Assembly: GCF_048323695.1 (NCBI RefSeq)
Contig: NZ_JBLWFT010000004.1
Span: 1 to 64,000 of the forward strand
From: Aquisalimonas sp007126095
GTDB taxonomy: Bacteria; Pseudomonadota; Gammaproteobacteria; Nitrococcales; Aquisalimonadaceae
Length of the DNA: 64,000 nucleotides
Reading direction: 5' to 3'
Shown here piece by piece: positions 24,569 to 32,978 of this stretch (its first letter is position 1; every line of letters begins with the position of its first letter). Under the pieces are notes generated by a model, which was given only the letters and a program-made list of their open reading frames with translations, did no database searches and was not told the origin of the DNA. The position numbers and the translations under genes were made by a program.

Positions 24569-25969
24569 ATGACCGACAAGGACACCAGCCAGCAACTGTG
24601 GACCGGCCGGTTCACGGAGGCAACCGATCAGTTCGTCGAGGCGTTCACCGCCTCCGAGCACTTCGATCGTCGACTGTACCGTCAGGACATCCGTGGCTCC
24701 ATGGCCCATGCGCGCATGCTCGCCGCCGCAGGGGTGCTCACGGAGGCGGAGCGCGACAGCATCCTGGAGGGGCTTGCCGCAATCGAACAGGAGATCGAAG
24801 CAGGCGCGTTCGAGTGGTCGCCGGCGCTGGAAGACGTGCACATGAACATCGAGAAGCGGCTCACGGATCGCATCGGCGATGCCGGCAAGAAGCTGCATAC
24901 GGGGCGCTCGCGCAATGACCAGATCGCCACGGACGTGCGGCTCTACCTGCGCGAGGCCATCGGCGCCATTACCGCCGAGCTGCTGCGTTTCCAGCGGGGG
25001 CTGGTGGAGCTGGCGGACCGGGAGGCGGACACCATCATCCCCGGCTTCACCCACCTGCAGGTGGCACAGCCGCTCAGTTTCGGCCACCACATGCTGGCCT
25101 GGTACGAGATGCTGGTGCGGGATCAGGAGCGCATGCAGGACTGCCAGCGGCGGCTGAACGTCATGCCGCTGGGCTCGGCAGCGCTGGCGGGCACCAGCTA
25201 CCCCATCGACCGCACCATGACCTGCGCCGAGCTGGGTTTCGACCGCCCCAGTGACAACTCCCTGGACTCGGTGTCGGATCGCGACTTCGCCATGGAGTTC
25301 ACGGCAGCGGCGGCCATACTACTGACCCACACCTCGCGCATGGCCGAGGAGATGATCCTCTGGACCTCGCCCATGTTCGACTTCGTCGACCTGCCGGACC
25401 GCTTCTGCACCGGCTCGAGCATCATGCCGCAGAAGAAGAATCCGGACGTGGCCGAGATCGTGCGCGGCAAGACCGCGCGGGTGAACGGCCACCTGGTGGG
25501 GCTGCTGACGCTGATGAAATCCCAACCGCTGGCCTACAACCGGGACAACCAGGAAGACAAGGAACCGCTGTTCGACACCGTGGACACGGTGCTGGACGTG
25601 CTGCGCGCCTTCGCCGACATGGTGCCGGCCATGGCGCCGAAGCGGGACAACATGTTCGCCGCGGCCAAGAAGGGCTTCTCCACCGCCACGGATCTGGCCG
25701 ACTATCTGGTGCGTAAGGGCGTCCCGTTCCGCGACGCCCACGCCATCGTGGGTGCCGCCGTGCGCCACGGCGTGGAACACGGCGTCGACCTGGCCGACAT
25801 GGACCTGGCCACGCTGCAGGGGTTCTCCGACACCATCGGCGAGGATGTCTACGAGGTCCTCACCCTGGAGGGCTCGCTGGCCGCCCGGGACCACATCGGC
25901 GGCACGGCGCCGGCCCAGGTGCGGGCGCAGATCCGCAAGGCGCGGGAGCGGCTCGACCGGGGCGAGTGA
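24569..25969 (+). CDS. argH: Argininosuccinate lyase
   Basis: The last step of arginine synthesis, splitting argininosuccinate into arginine and fumarate. The length (466 residues) is normal. Family motifs are LWTGRFTE near the start, TGRSRNDQ, and the mobile catalytic loop GSSIMPQKKNPD with Ser283/Ser284. AAGAGG precedes the ATG. It stands alone, divergent from the AlgZ/AlgR genes, and ends before a cluster of palindromic repeats. Confidence 0.97.
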   Translation: MTDKDTSQQLWTGRFTEATDQFVEAFTASEHFDRRLYRQDIRGSMAHARMLAAAGVLTEAERDSILEGLAAIEQEIEAGAFEWSPALEDVHMNIEKRLTDRIGDAGKKLHTGRSRNDQIATDVRLYLREAIGAITAELLRFQRGLVELADREADTIIPGFTHLQVAQPLSFGHHMLAWYEMLVRDQERMQDCQRRLNVMPLGSAALAGTSYPIDRTMTCAELGFDRPSDNSLDSVSDRDFAMEFTAAAAILLTHTSRMAEEMILWTSPMFDFVDLPDRFCTGSSIMPQKKNPDVAEIVRGKTARVNGHLVGLLTLMKSQPLAYNRDNQEDKEPLFDTVDTVLDVLRAFADMVPAMAPKRDNMFAAAKKGFSTATDLADYLVRKGVPFRDAHAIVGAAVRHGVEHGVDLADMDLATLQGFSDTIGEDVYEVLTLEGSLAARDHIGGTAPAQVRAQIRKARERLDRGE

Positions 25970-25990
25970 CCGCCAGACGGCGCCTGATGA

Positions 25991-26006
25991 TGGACGTAAA
26001 CGTCCA
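25991..26006. repeat. GGTGGACC-family palindrome, divergent copy
   Basis: TGGACGTAAACGTCCA (7-bp arms around AA), continued on the right by CCCTGCG. The outer frame (GATGGAC...GTCCACCCT) matches the family, while the inner bases differ from the perfect copies. It lies in the gap between the convergent argH and the carboxylesterase gene. Confidence 0.55.
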
Positions 26007-26055
26007 CCCTGCGCCGGATTTCGCCGGTTCGGCAGGCAGCGTCGCCGGGGCAGCC

Positions 26056-26079
26056 GTAGGGTGGACCTTCAGGTCCACC
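26056..26079. repeat. GGTGGACC palindrome with GTAGG extension
   Basis: A perfect core GGTGGACCTTCAGGTCCACC at 26060-26079, preceded by GTAG as in the longest copy at 32894. It is centred between two divergent family members. Confidence 0.8.
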
Positions 26080-26096
26080 ACATGTGCGGCACAGAA

Positions 26097-26116
26097 GGTG
26101 GATGCAGACATCCACC
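26097..26116. repeat. GGTGGATG palindrome, variant copy
   Basis: GGTGGATG-CAGA-CATCCACC: 8-bp arms, same length and outer bases as the GGTGGACC core but with compensating changes in both arms (ACC/GGT replaced by ATG/CAT). Paired changes keep the hairpin, which suggests that the fold, not the exact sequence, is conserved. Confidence 0.7.
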
Positions 26117-26128
26117 CGACGCGAACGA

Positions 26129-26800
26129 CTACCCCAACACCCGCTGCAACCAGGCACTGATCGCCTGGATCTCTTCCAGGCACACCTGGTGCTGCATGGG
26201 GTAGTCGTGCCACTCGACGCTGTAGCCCATGCCATCCAGCTGGGCCCGGGAGTTTGCGCCCATCTGCACCGGCAGCACCGGGTCTTCAGTGCCGTGGGCC
26301 ATGAGAACCGGCGTGCCGGCGTTGGCGTCGCTGCGCTCCGCCTCCACCGTTTCGGACAGCGGCAGGTAGGTGGAGAGTCCCATGATTCCGGCGAGCCGTT
26401 CCGGGTAGCGCACACCGGTATGCAGCGCAATGGCGCCGCCCTGGGAGAAACCGGCCAGGACGATCCGCTCGCTGGGAATGCCGCGCTCGTTCTCGCGGCG
26501 GATCAGCGCGTGCACCTTCTGCTCCGAGTCGCGGATGCCGTCGGCGTCCTGCTGCGCGTTGCCGCCCAGGGCGATGATGTCGTACCAAGCACGCATGGAC
26601 ATGCCGCCGTTCAGGGTGACGGGCCGCACCGGCGCGTGGGGGAAGACGAAGCGCACGGGCAGCCCGGCCGGCAGGCGCAGCTCCGGCACGATGGGTTCAA
26701 AATCGTGGCCGTCGGCTCCCAGGCCGTGCAGCCAGATCACGCTGGCGGTCGCGTTGTCCCGGGCGCCGGTCTCGACGCACTCCAGCAGCTCGTCGCTCAT
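26129..26800 (-). CDS. Carboxylesterase/phospholipase, EstB type
   Basis: A 223-residue alpha/beta hydrolase of the carboxylesterase II family. It begins its core with VIWLHGLGADGHDF; the nucleophile is Ser119 in GFSQGGAIAL; the acid lies in HGTEDPVLP and the His in EWHDYPMQHQV. GGAGACAACC precedes the ATG. These enzymes cleave short-chain esters or lysophospholipids in the cytoplasm. It is convergent with argH and divergent from lptM, so it is a single-gene unit. Confidence 0.93.
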   Translation of the reverse strand: MSDELLECVETGARDNATASVIWLHGLGADGHDFEPIVPELRLPAGLPVRFVFPHAPVRPVTLNGGMSMRAWYDIIALGGNAQQDADGIRDSEQKVHALIRRENERGIPSERIVLAGFSQGGAIALHTGVRYPERLAGIMGLSTYLPLSETVEAERSDANAGTPVLMAHGTEDPVLPVQMGANSRAQLDGMGYSVEWHDYPMQHQVCLEEIQAISAWLQRVLG

Positions 26801-26900
26801 GGTTGTCTCCTTGGTGGTGAATCACATGGTGCCGCATGCTACCCGGACCACCTGCAACGGCGCTACTGGCGCTGCGACTGCAGAAGGCGTGCGTGCCCTT

Positions 26901-26906
26901 TATACT
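26901..26906 (+). promoter_or_regulatory. -10 box of the lptM-lysA operon
   Basis: TATACT lies 31 bp before the lptM start, within CCTTTATACTGTGG. The -35 region is weak. It is the only promoter-like element in the gap and would drive lptM-lysA-dapF and probably the genes beyond. Confidence 0.5.
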
Positions 26907-26936
26907 GTGGGGTTTGATTGCCGGAGGTGGCACACC

Positions 26937-27086
26937 ATGTACCGACTGACTGGCGCGCTTGCCCTCGCCATGCTGCTGGCGGCCTGCGGGCAGAAGGGTG
27001 ATCTGCATCTGCCCGACGACGATGACGACACCGCCATGGATGCCACGCCGGTGACCGCCCCGCACGGCCCCCAGGAGCCCGCATGA
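26937..27086 (+). CDS. lptM: Small lipoprotein LptM (YifL)
   Basis: A 49-residue lipoprotein: a short hydrophobic signal, lipobox LAAC with Cys17, the conserved CGQKGDLHLP start of the mature protein, then an acidic run (DDDDD). LptM helps the LptDE outer-membrane LPS translocon mature. The usual place of this gene directly upstream of lysA and dapF is kept, with a 4-bp overlap into lysA. Confidence 0.92.
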   Translation: MYRLTGALALAMLLAACGQKGDLHLPDDDDDTAMDATPVTAPHGPQEPA

Positions 27087-28330
27087 CGCCCTTTACCTAC
27101 CGCAACGGCACGCTACACGCCGAGGACGTGCCCCTTGACCGTATCGCCGCCGAACACGGCACGCCGGCGTACGTGTACTCACGCGCCGCGCTGGAGACAG
27201 CCTGGCATGCCTACGACGACGCCTTCGCCGCCGTTCCCCACCAGGTCTGCTACGCCGTCAAGGCGAACAGCAACCTGGCCGTGCTGGACGTGCTGGCGCG
27301 CCTGGGATCGGGCTTCGACATCGTCTCCGGTGGCGAGCTGGACCGGGTGCTGGCCGCGGGCGCCGACCCCGCTCGCGTGGTGTTCTCCGGGGTGGGCAAG
27401 AGCCGCTACGAAATGGCTCAGGCCCTGAACGCCGGGGTGGGCTGCTTCAACGTGGAGTCGGAACCGGAACTGGAACGGCTCAATCACGTGGCCGGGCGGC
27501 TTGATCGACGCGCGCGGGTCTCACTGCGCGTCAACCCGGACGTGGATGCGGAAACCCACCCGTACATCTCCACCGGGCTGAAGGAGAACAAGTTCGGCAT
27601 CACCATCGCCACCGCGGAGGCGCTCTACCGCCGCCACGCCGACTTCCCGCACCTGCAGTTCGTGGGTGTGGATTTCCACATCGGTTCGCAGCTCACGCGC
27701 ACGGCGCCGTTCGAGGACGCCCTGGAACGGGTGCTGGCACTGATCGACCGGCTTGCAGACGCCGGCCTGACGCTGGAGCACATTGACATCGGTGGCGGTC
27801 TGGGCGTGTGTTACCGGGACGAGACGCCCCCCGATCCGGCCACCTATGCCGACGCCCTGCTGACGCGGCTGGCCGGGCGGGCGCTGGCGGTGTACCTGGA
27901 ACCGGGGCGCTCCATCGCGGCCAATGCCGGCGTAATGCTGACCCGCGTCGAGTACCTCAAGCCGACACCGGATCGCAACTTCGCCATCGTCGATGCCGCC
28001 ATGAATGACCTGCTGCGTCCGGCGCTTTACGACGCGTGGCAGTCAATCGTGCCGGTACAGCCCCGGGACAGCGACCAGCCCGTGGCCTACGACATCGTCG
28101 GCCCGGTCTGCGAGACCGGCGATTTCCTGGGCAAGGACCGGGTGCTGGCCCTGGCGCAGGATGACCTGCTGGCCGTGCACTCCGCCGGGGCGTACGGTTT
28201 CGTCATGAGCTCCAACTACAACACCCGCAACCGCCCGCCGGAGCTGATGGTGGACGGCGACGCGGTGCACCTGGTGCGCCGACGGGAGACGGTCGAGGAC
28301 CAGCTGGCGCCGGAGCGGCTGCTGCCATGA
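27083..28330 (+). CDS. lysA: Diaminopimelate decarboxylase
   Basis: A PLP enzyme that decarboxylates meso-diaminopimelate to lysine. It has 415 residues. The PLP Lys60 is in CYAVKANSN, the PLP phosphate site in DIGGGLG, and the partner-subunit active-site Cys in GPVCETGDFLG. It overlaps lptM and dapF by 4 bp on each side, so lysine and cell-wall precursor synthesis is one translationally coupled unit. Confidence 0.97.
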   Translation: MTPFTYRNGTLHAEDVPLDRIAAEHGTPAYVYSRAALETAWHAYDDAFAAVPHQVCYAVKANSNLAVLDVLARLGSGFDIVSGGELDRVLAAGADPARVVFSGVGKSRYEMAQALNAGVGCFNVESEPELERLNHVAGRLDRRARVSLRVNPDVDAETHPYISTGLKENKFGITIATAEALYRRHADFPHLQFVGVDFHIGSQLTRTAPFEDALERVLALIDRLADAGLTLEHIDIGGGLGVCYRDETPPDPATYADALLTRLAGRALAVYLEPGRSIAANAGVMLTRVEYLKPTPDRNFAIVDAAMNDLLRPALYDAWQSIVPVQPRDSDQPVAYDIVGPVCETGDFLGKDRVLALAQDDLLAVHSAGAYGFVMSSNYNTRNRPPELMVDGDAVHLVRRRETVEDQLAPERLLP

Positions 28331-29190
28331 CGCTGCGATTCACCAAGATGCACGGCCTGGGTAACGACTTCGTCGTCGTCGACGCCATCCGCCAGGAGGT
28401 GGCACTGTCCGCCGACGACATGCGCCGGATCGCGGACCGCCGTTTCGGCGTGGGCTGCGACCAGGTGCTGCTGGCGGCCCCGGCAACACAACCGGGCATG
28501 GACTTCCGCTACCGCATCTTCAACGCCGATGGCGGCGAAGTGGAGCAGTGCGGTAACGGCGTGCGCTGCCTCGCGCGCTTTCTGCTGGACGAAGGCCTGA
28601 CGCAGCGTGACCGGCTCACCATCGAGACCCTGGGCGGGCCGACGGAGATCACCATCGAGGCCGACGGGCAGGTGACCGTCAACATGGGACCGCCGCGCCT
28701 GGAACCGGCCGCGATTCCGTTTACCGCCAGCCCCCGCGCCACCACCTACGAACTGGACTTGAACGGGGACACCCTGACCATCGGTGCGGTCTCCATGGGC
28801 AACCCCCATGCGGTCGCCGTGGTCCCGGATGTGGATACCGCCCCGGTGGAACGCGTCGGCCCGGCCGTCGAACGCCACGGCGCCTTTCCGGCCCGCGTCA
28901 ACGCCGGTTTCATGCAGGTGGTCGATCAGGGCCATGTGCGCCTGCGGGTCTACGAGCGCGGCGCCGGGGAGACCCTCGCCTGCGGCACCGGCGCCTGCGC
29001 GGCGGTGGTCGCCGGCCGGCTCCAGGGGCTGCTCGGGGAAACCGTCGCCGTGGATCTGCCCGGCGGCCGCCTGGCGATCCGGTGGGCGGGCGAGGGGGAG
29101 CCTGTATGGATGACCGGCCCGGCCACCACCGTGTTCCATGGCCGCATCGCCCTGTCCCCCGACGATGACGCCCCGGCCCAGGTCCGATAA
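28327..29190 (+). CDS. dapF: Diaminopimelate epimerase
   Basis: Converts LL- to meso-diaminopimelate for lysine and peptidoglycan. Two catalytic cysteines are present: Cys75 in EQCGNGVRC and Cys219 in ACGTGACA. MHGLGNDF opens the protein. At 287 residues it is about ten longer than E. coli DapF, from a short C-terminal extension. It overlaps lysA by 4 bp. Confidence 0.97.
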   Translation: MTLRFTKMHGLGNDFVVVDAIRQEVALSADDMRRIADRRFGVGCDQVLLAAPATQPGMDFRYRIFNADGGEVEQCGNGVRCLARFLLDEGLTQRDRLTIETLGGPTEITIEADGQVTVNMGPPRLEPAAIPFTASPRATTYELDLNGDTLTIGAVSMGNPHAVAVVPDVDTAPVERVGPAVERHGAFPARVNAGFMQVVDQGHVRLRVYERGAGETLACGTGACAAVVAGRLQGLLGETVAVDLPGGRLAIRWAGEGEPVWMTGPATTVFHGRIALSPDDDAPAQVR

Positions 29191-29254
29191 ACTGGCCTGT
29201 ATTCACTGATTTTTCGCCCGGACACGCCCCGGGCACCTCACGGGAGGATGGCGG

Positions 29255-29953
29255 ATGACCAGCCAGAACAGCGCGGGACTGGATGACACGCTTCCGGAGG
29301 AAGCGGTCTCCGCGTACCTGGAAGAGAATCCCGACTTCTTTGCGCGCCACCCGGCGCTTGTCACGCGCCTGCGGATCCCCCACGAGTGCGGCGACGCGAC
29401 CTCGCTGATCACCTATCAGGTCGCTCGGCTTCGCGACGAGAACAAACAGCTCAAACGGCGCCTCGATGACCTGCTGCAAGTTGCCCGGGACAACGACCGC
29501 CTGGCCGATCAGCTCCACCGCCTGACCCTGGAGCTCATGGACAGCCAGGACCTAGACGGCCTGCTGCAGACCCTCAAGGACGGACTCCGGCATCAGTTCC
29601 AATCCGACCTCGTGGCCATCGCACTGCTGCCGACCCAGGGGGAAGCCGGTGGCCAGGACGTACTCTCTCCTGATGATCAGGCCGTGTTCGGCGATTTCAT
29701 CAAGGCAGCGAAGCCACGCCTGGGCCGTCTCGACCCTGCACAGGCAGCGCTGCTGTTCGGCGACGCCGCCGACCGGCTGGGCTCCGCTGCCATCGTGCCC
29801 ATCAGCGACAATCACCACGTCTCCGGGATTCTTGCCGTGGGCAGCTTCGAGCCGGACCGTTTCAATCCCAGTCAGGGCACCGTTTTCCTGCGCCAGCTCG
29901 GCCAGCTCGCCGGCCGCGCCCTGCGCCCCTATCGCACCAGCGGCACGGCATGA
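29255..29953 (+). CDS. DUF484 family protein
   Basis: A 232-residue cytoplasmic protein: an N-terminal region with EEAVSAYLEENPDFFARHP (the DUF484 signature), a coiled-coil stretch (about 60-95), then a GAF-like domain. It sits between dapF and xerC, its standard place in gammaproteobacteria, overlapping xerC by 4 bp. The molecular role of the family is unknown. GGGAGG precedes the ATG. Confidence 0.92.
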   Translation: MTSQNSAGLDDTLPEEAVSAYLEENPDFFARHPALVTRLRIPHECGDATSLITYQVARLRDENKQLKRRLDDLLQVARDNDRLADQLHRLTLELMDSQDLDGLLQTLKDGLRHQFQSDLVAIALLPTQGEAGGQDVLSPDDQAVFGDFIKAAKPRLGRLDPAQAALLFGDAADRLGSAAIVPISDNHHVSGILAVGSFEPDRFNPSQGTVFLRQLGQLAGRALRPYRTSGTA

Positions 29954-30870
29954 CCCCGGCGGCACAGGCCTGTCTGGACCGCTTCGACAGCCACCTGGGC
30001 CATGAACGCCGGCTGGCGGCGCTCACCCGCCAGCACTACCGCCGCGATCTGGACGCGCTGGTGACCTGGTGCGACCGGCACGCCATCGAGCACTGGCAGC
30101 AACTGCACGCCAGCCACATCCGCCAGTTCGTGGCCGACGGCCATCGCGGCGGACTCTCCGGGCGCTCCCTGCAGCGGCGGCTCGCCGCGCTGCGGACCTT
30201 CTTCCGCTTTCTGGTGCGAGAGGGGCTGATGGAGAACGATCCGGCGGCGGACATCCCGGCGCCGAAAAGCGGCAAACGCCTGCCCCGCACTCTCGACGCC
30301 GACGCCGTGGCACGCCTTCTGGACGGCTTGGCCCCGGGCGACGACCCGCTGCTGCTCCGGGACCTGGCGCTGTTCGAGCTGCTGTACTCCAGCGGGCTGC
30401 GCCTGGCCGAGGCGGCCGGCCTCGACCTGGACGGCGTGGACTTGCAGGACGGCGCCGTGCAGGTCCTCGGCAAAGGATCCCGGGCGCGGATCCTGCCGGT
30501 AGGCCGGCGGGCGCTGTCGCGTCTCGAGCAGTGGCTCGGCGTGCGCGGGCAGCTCGCATCCGTGGACGAGCAGGCCCTGTTTGTCAGCCAGCGGGGCGGA
30601 CGGCTGTCCCGGCGCAGCATCGAGAACAGGCTGACCCAGCTGGCCGCACGGGTACTCGGCCAGCCGGTGCACCCGCACATGCTGCGGCACTCCTTCGCCA
30701 GCCACCTGCTTGAGTCCAGCGGTGACCTGCGGGCCGTACAGGAGCTCCTGGGCCACGCCAGCATCGGCACGACGCAGGTCTACACCCATCTGGATTTCCA
30801 GCACCTGGCCCGGGTCTACGACGCTGCGCACCCGCGCGCCCGCAAGCGCAGCGATGACGCCAGCGGCTGA
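29950..30870 (+). CDS. xerC: Tyrosine recombinase XerC
   Basis: Resolves chromosome dimers at dif with XerD. It has 306 residues, with the SAM-like core-binding domain (10-100) and the catalytic domain. The full active-site set is Arg151, Lys175, His243, Arg246, His269 and Tyr278 (in TQVYTH). XerC rather than XerD is favoured by its position after dapF and DUF484. It overlaps DUF484 by 4 bp. Confidence 0.96.
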   Translation: MTPAAQACLDRFDSHLGHERRLAALTRQHYRRDLDALVTWCDRHAIEHWQQLHASHIRQFVADGHRGGLSGRSLQRRLAALRTFFRFLVREGLMENDPAADIPAPKSGKRLPRTLDADAVARLLDGLAPGDDPLLLRDLALFELLYSSGLRLAEAAGLDLDGVDLQDGAVQVLGKGSRARILPVGRRALSRLEQWLGVRGQLASVDEQALFVSQRGGRLSRRSIENRLTQLAARVLGQPVHPHMLRHSFASHLLESSGDLRAVQELLGHASIGTTQVYTHLDFQHLARVYDAAHPRARKRSDDASG

Positions 30871-30886
30871 CCCCCGTCGACACCCC

Positions 30887-30915
30887 CTTTAAAACCGCGG
30901 CGCTACCCCCCATCA
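30887..30915 (+). promoter_or_regulatory. Sigma-32 (heat-shock) promoter of hslVU
   Basis: CTTTAAA (30887-30893) matches the sigma-32 -35 CTTGAAA at 6 of 7 bases. A 14-bp spacer and CCCCATCA (30908-30915) match the -10 CCCCATNT core. Spacing is right for RpoH promoters. It lies about 75 bp before hslV, a known heat-shock operon in proteobacteria. Confidence 0.7.
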
Positions 30916-30991
30916 CCTGTCCACGGTGACCAACGACACGTCTGCGCTCTACAATGGCAGGCTTTCCATCCACGAACAGCGGAGCAGTCAC

Positions 30992-31552
30992 GTGGAACAG
31001 TTCAGAGGTACAACCATCCTGGCGGTGCGCCGCAACGGCCGCGTCGCCCTGGGCGGGGACGGTCAGGTCTCCCTGGGCGATACCGTCATGAAAGGCAACG
31101 CACGCAAGGTGCGGCGGCTCTACCACAACGAAGTCATCGCCGGATTCGCCGGCGGCACTGCCGACGCCTTCACCCTGTTCGAGCGCTTCGAGGGGCAGCT
31201 GGAGAAGCACCGCGGCAACCTGGCCCGGTCCGCGGTAGAGCTGGCCAAGGACTGGCGCTCGGATCGCGCCCTGCGCCGGCTGGAGGCGCTGCTCGTAGTT
31301 GCCAACAAGGAGCTCACCCTGATGATCTCCGGCAACGGCGATGTCATCGAGCCGGAGCGGGACCTGATCAGCATCGGCTCCGGTGGACCCTACGCCCAGT
31401 CGGCAGCCACGGCGCTCATGGACAACACCGACCTCAGCGCCCGCGAGATCACCGAGAAGGCACTGAACATCGCCGCGGATATCTGCGTCTATACCAACCA
31501 GTATCTGACCATTGAAGAGCTGCCCGGCAGCAAGCCCACCGTGGAGGCGTGA
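30992..31552 (+). CDS. hslV: ATP-dependent protease subunit HslV
   Basis: The peptidase ring of the HslVU protease. The GTG at 30992 is chosen because it gives VEQFRGTTILAVRRNGR, with the N-terminal nucleophile Thr after a short propeptide, as in relatives whose chain begins MEQFRGTT. An ATG 66 bp upstream would add a tail not seen in the family. It has 186 residues. The inner motif ALGGDGQVSLG and YAQSAATAL are typical. It is 6 bp upstream of hslU, under a sigma-32 promoter. Confidence 0.96.
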   Translation: MEQFRGTTILAVRRNGRVALGGDGQVSLGDTVMKGNARKVRRLYHNEVIAGFAGGTADAFTLFERFEGQLEKHRGNLARSAVELAKDWRSDRALRRLEALLVVANKELTLMISGNGDVIEPERDLISIGSGGPYAQSAATALMDNTDLSAREITEKALNIAADICVYTNQYLTIEELPGSKPTVEA

Positions 31553-31558
31553 ACAGCC

Positions 31559-32887
31559 ATGTCAGAGATGACACCCCGTGAGATCGTCCAGGAACTGGAC
31601 CGCCACATCATCGGCCAGGCCAATGCCAAGCGCGCCGTAGCCGTGGCCCTGCGCAACCGCTGGCGCCGCATGCAGCTCGACGAGACCCTGCGCGCCGAGG
31701 TCACGCCGAAGAACATCCTCATGATCGGCCCGACGGGCGTGGGCAAGACGGAGATCGCCCGCCGTCTCGCCAAGCTGGCGCGGGCGCCGTTCGTCAAGGT
31801 GGAAGCCACCAAGTTCACCGAAGTGGGCTACGTGGGCCGGGACGTGGAGTCCATCGTCCGTGATCTGGTGGATATCGCCATCAAGATGACCCGCGAAGAG
31901 GAGATGGAGAAGGTCCAGTACCGGGCCGAGGAGGCCGCCGAGGAGCGGCTGCTGGACATCCTCCTGCCGCGCGCCAGCACCCACAGCAGTGACGCCGACG
32001 ACCACAGCGAGGCGACCCGCACCAAGTTCCGCAACAAGCTGCGCTTCGGTGATCTGGACGACCGCGAAGTGGAGATCGACGTGGCAGCCCACTCGCCGGG
32101 GGTGGAGATCATGGCGCCGCCCGGCATGGAAGAGATGACCAACCAGCTGCAGAGCATGTTCCAGAACATGGGCGGTCAGCGCTCCCAGAAGCGCACCATG
32201 AAGATCCGCGATGCGCGCAAGGTGCTCCAGGAAGAGGAAGCCGCCAAGCTGGTCAACGAGGAAGAGATCAAGCTCACCGCCGTGGACCGGGTCGAGCAGA
32301 ACGGCATCGTTTTCCTGGACGAGCTGGACAAGGTCGCCAAAGGTAACGAAGGGGGCCACGGCGGCGAGGTCTCCCGCGAAGGCGTGCAGCGCGACCTGCT
32401 GCCGCTGGTGGAAGGCAGCACCGTGTCCACGAAGCACGGCATGGTGCGCACGGACCACATCCTGTTCATCGCCTCCGGCGCGTTCCATCTGTCGAAGCCG
32501 TCCGACCTGATTCCGGAACTGCAGGGGCGCCTGCCCATTCGCGTGGAGCTGGACGCGCTGCAGGCCGAGGACTTTGTGCGCATCCTCACCGAACCCAGCG
32601 CCTCGCTCACCGAACAGTACACGGCGCTGATCGGCACGGAGGACTGCGAGCTGGTGTTCACCGAGGACGGCATCAACCGCATCGCGCAGGTAGCCTCGGA
32701 GGTGAACGAGCGTACCGAGAACATCGGCGCCCGCCGGCTGCATACGGTCATGGAACGGCTGCTGGAGGAGGTGTCGTATCAGGCGCCGGATCGCAGCAAC
32801 CAGACCATTACCGTGGATGCGGCCTACGTGGACGAGCACCTGCAGGAACTGGCCCGCGACGAGGATCTCAGCCGCTACATCCTGTAA
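31559..32887 (+). CDS. hslU: ATPase subunit HslU
   Basis: The AAA+ unfoldase that feeds HslV. It has 442 residues. Walker A is GPTGVGKTE (57-65), Walker B VFLDELDK, with the I-domain between (about 110-240). The C-terminal LSRYIL is the tail that docks into HslV to activate it. It follows hslV by 6 bp. A 28-bp palindrome begins 7 bp after the stop. Confidence 0.97.
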   Translation: MSEMTPREIVQELDRHIIGQANAKRAVAVALRNRWRRMQLDETLRAEVTPKNILMIGPTGVGKTEIARRLAKLARAPFVKVEATKFTEVGYVGRDVESIVRDLVDIAIKMTREEEMEKVQYRAEEAAEERLLDILLPRASTHSSDADDHSEATRTKFRNKLRFGDLDDREVEIDVAAHSPGVEIMAPPGMEEMTNQLQSMFQNMGGQRSQKRTMKIRDARKVLQEEEAAKLVNEEEIKLTAVDRVEQNGIVFLDELDKVAKGNEGGHGGEVSREGVQRDLLPLVEGSTVSTKHGMVRTDHILFIASGAFHLSKPSDLIPELQGRLPIRVELDALQAEDFVRILTEPSASLTEQYTALIGTEDCELVFTEDGINRIAQVASEVNERTENIGARRLHTVMERLLEEVSYQAPDRSNQTITVDAAYVDEHLQELARDEDLSRYIL

Positions 32888-32893
32888 GGGACC

Positions 32894-32921
32894 GTAGGGT
32901 GGACCTGAAGGTCCACCCTAC
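32894..32921. repeat. GGTGGACC palindrome, longest copy (13-bp arms)
   Basis: Perfect 13-bp arms, GTAGGGTGGACCT and its complement, around a GA centre, 7 bp after the hslU stop. It has no T-run, but it is well placed to end or protect the hslVU transcript. It is the most complete member of the family found at 121, 183, 25991, 26056 and 26097. Confidence 0.85.
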
Positions 32922-32978
32922 ACGGGCACCTACGCTCGCCGGCAGGCGTCGGCGCCTGTTTTCTGAATCGAGGTGGTC

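Noticed and set aside
30986..31003. A fourth parS-like sequence at the hslV start (CACGTGGAACA)
   Set aside because: Only the right half matches; the left half (GCAGT) does not pair with it. It also coincides with the hslV start codons, so it is a chance match.
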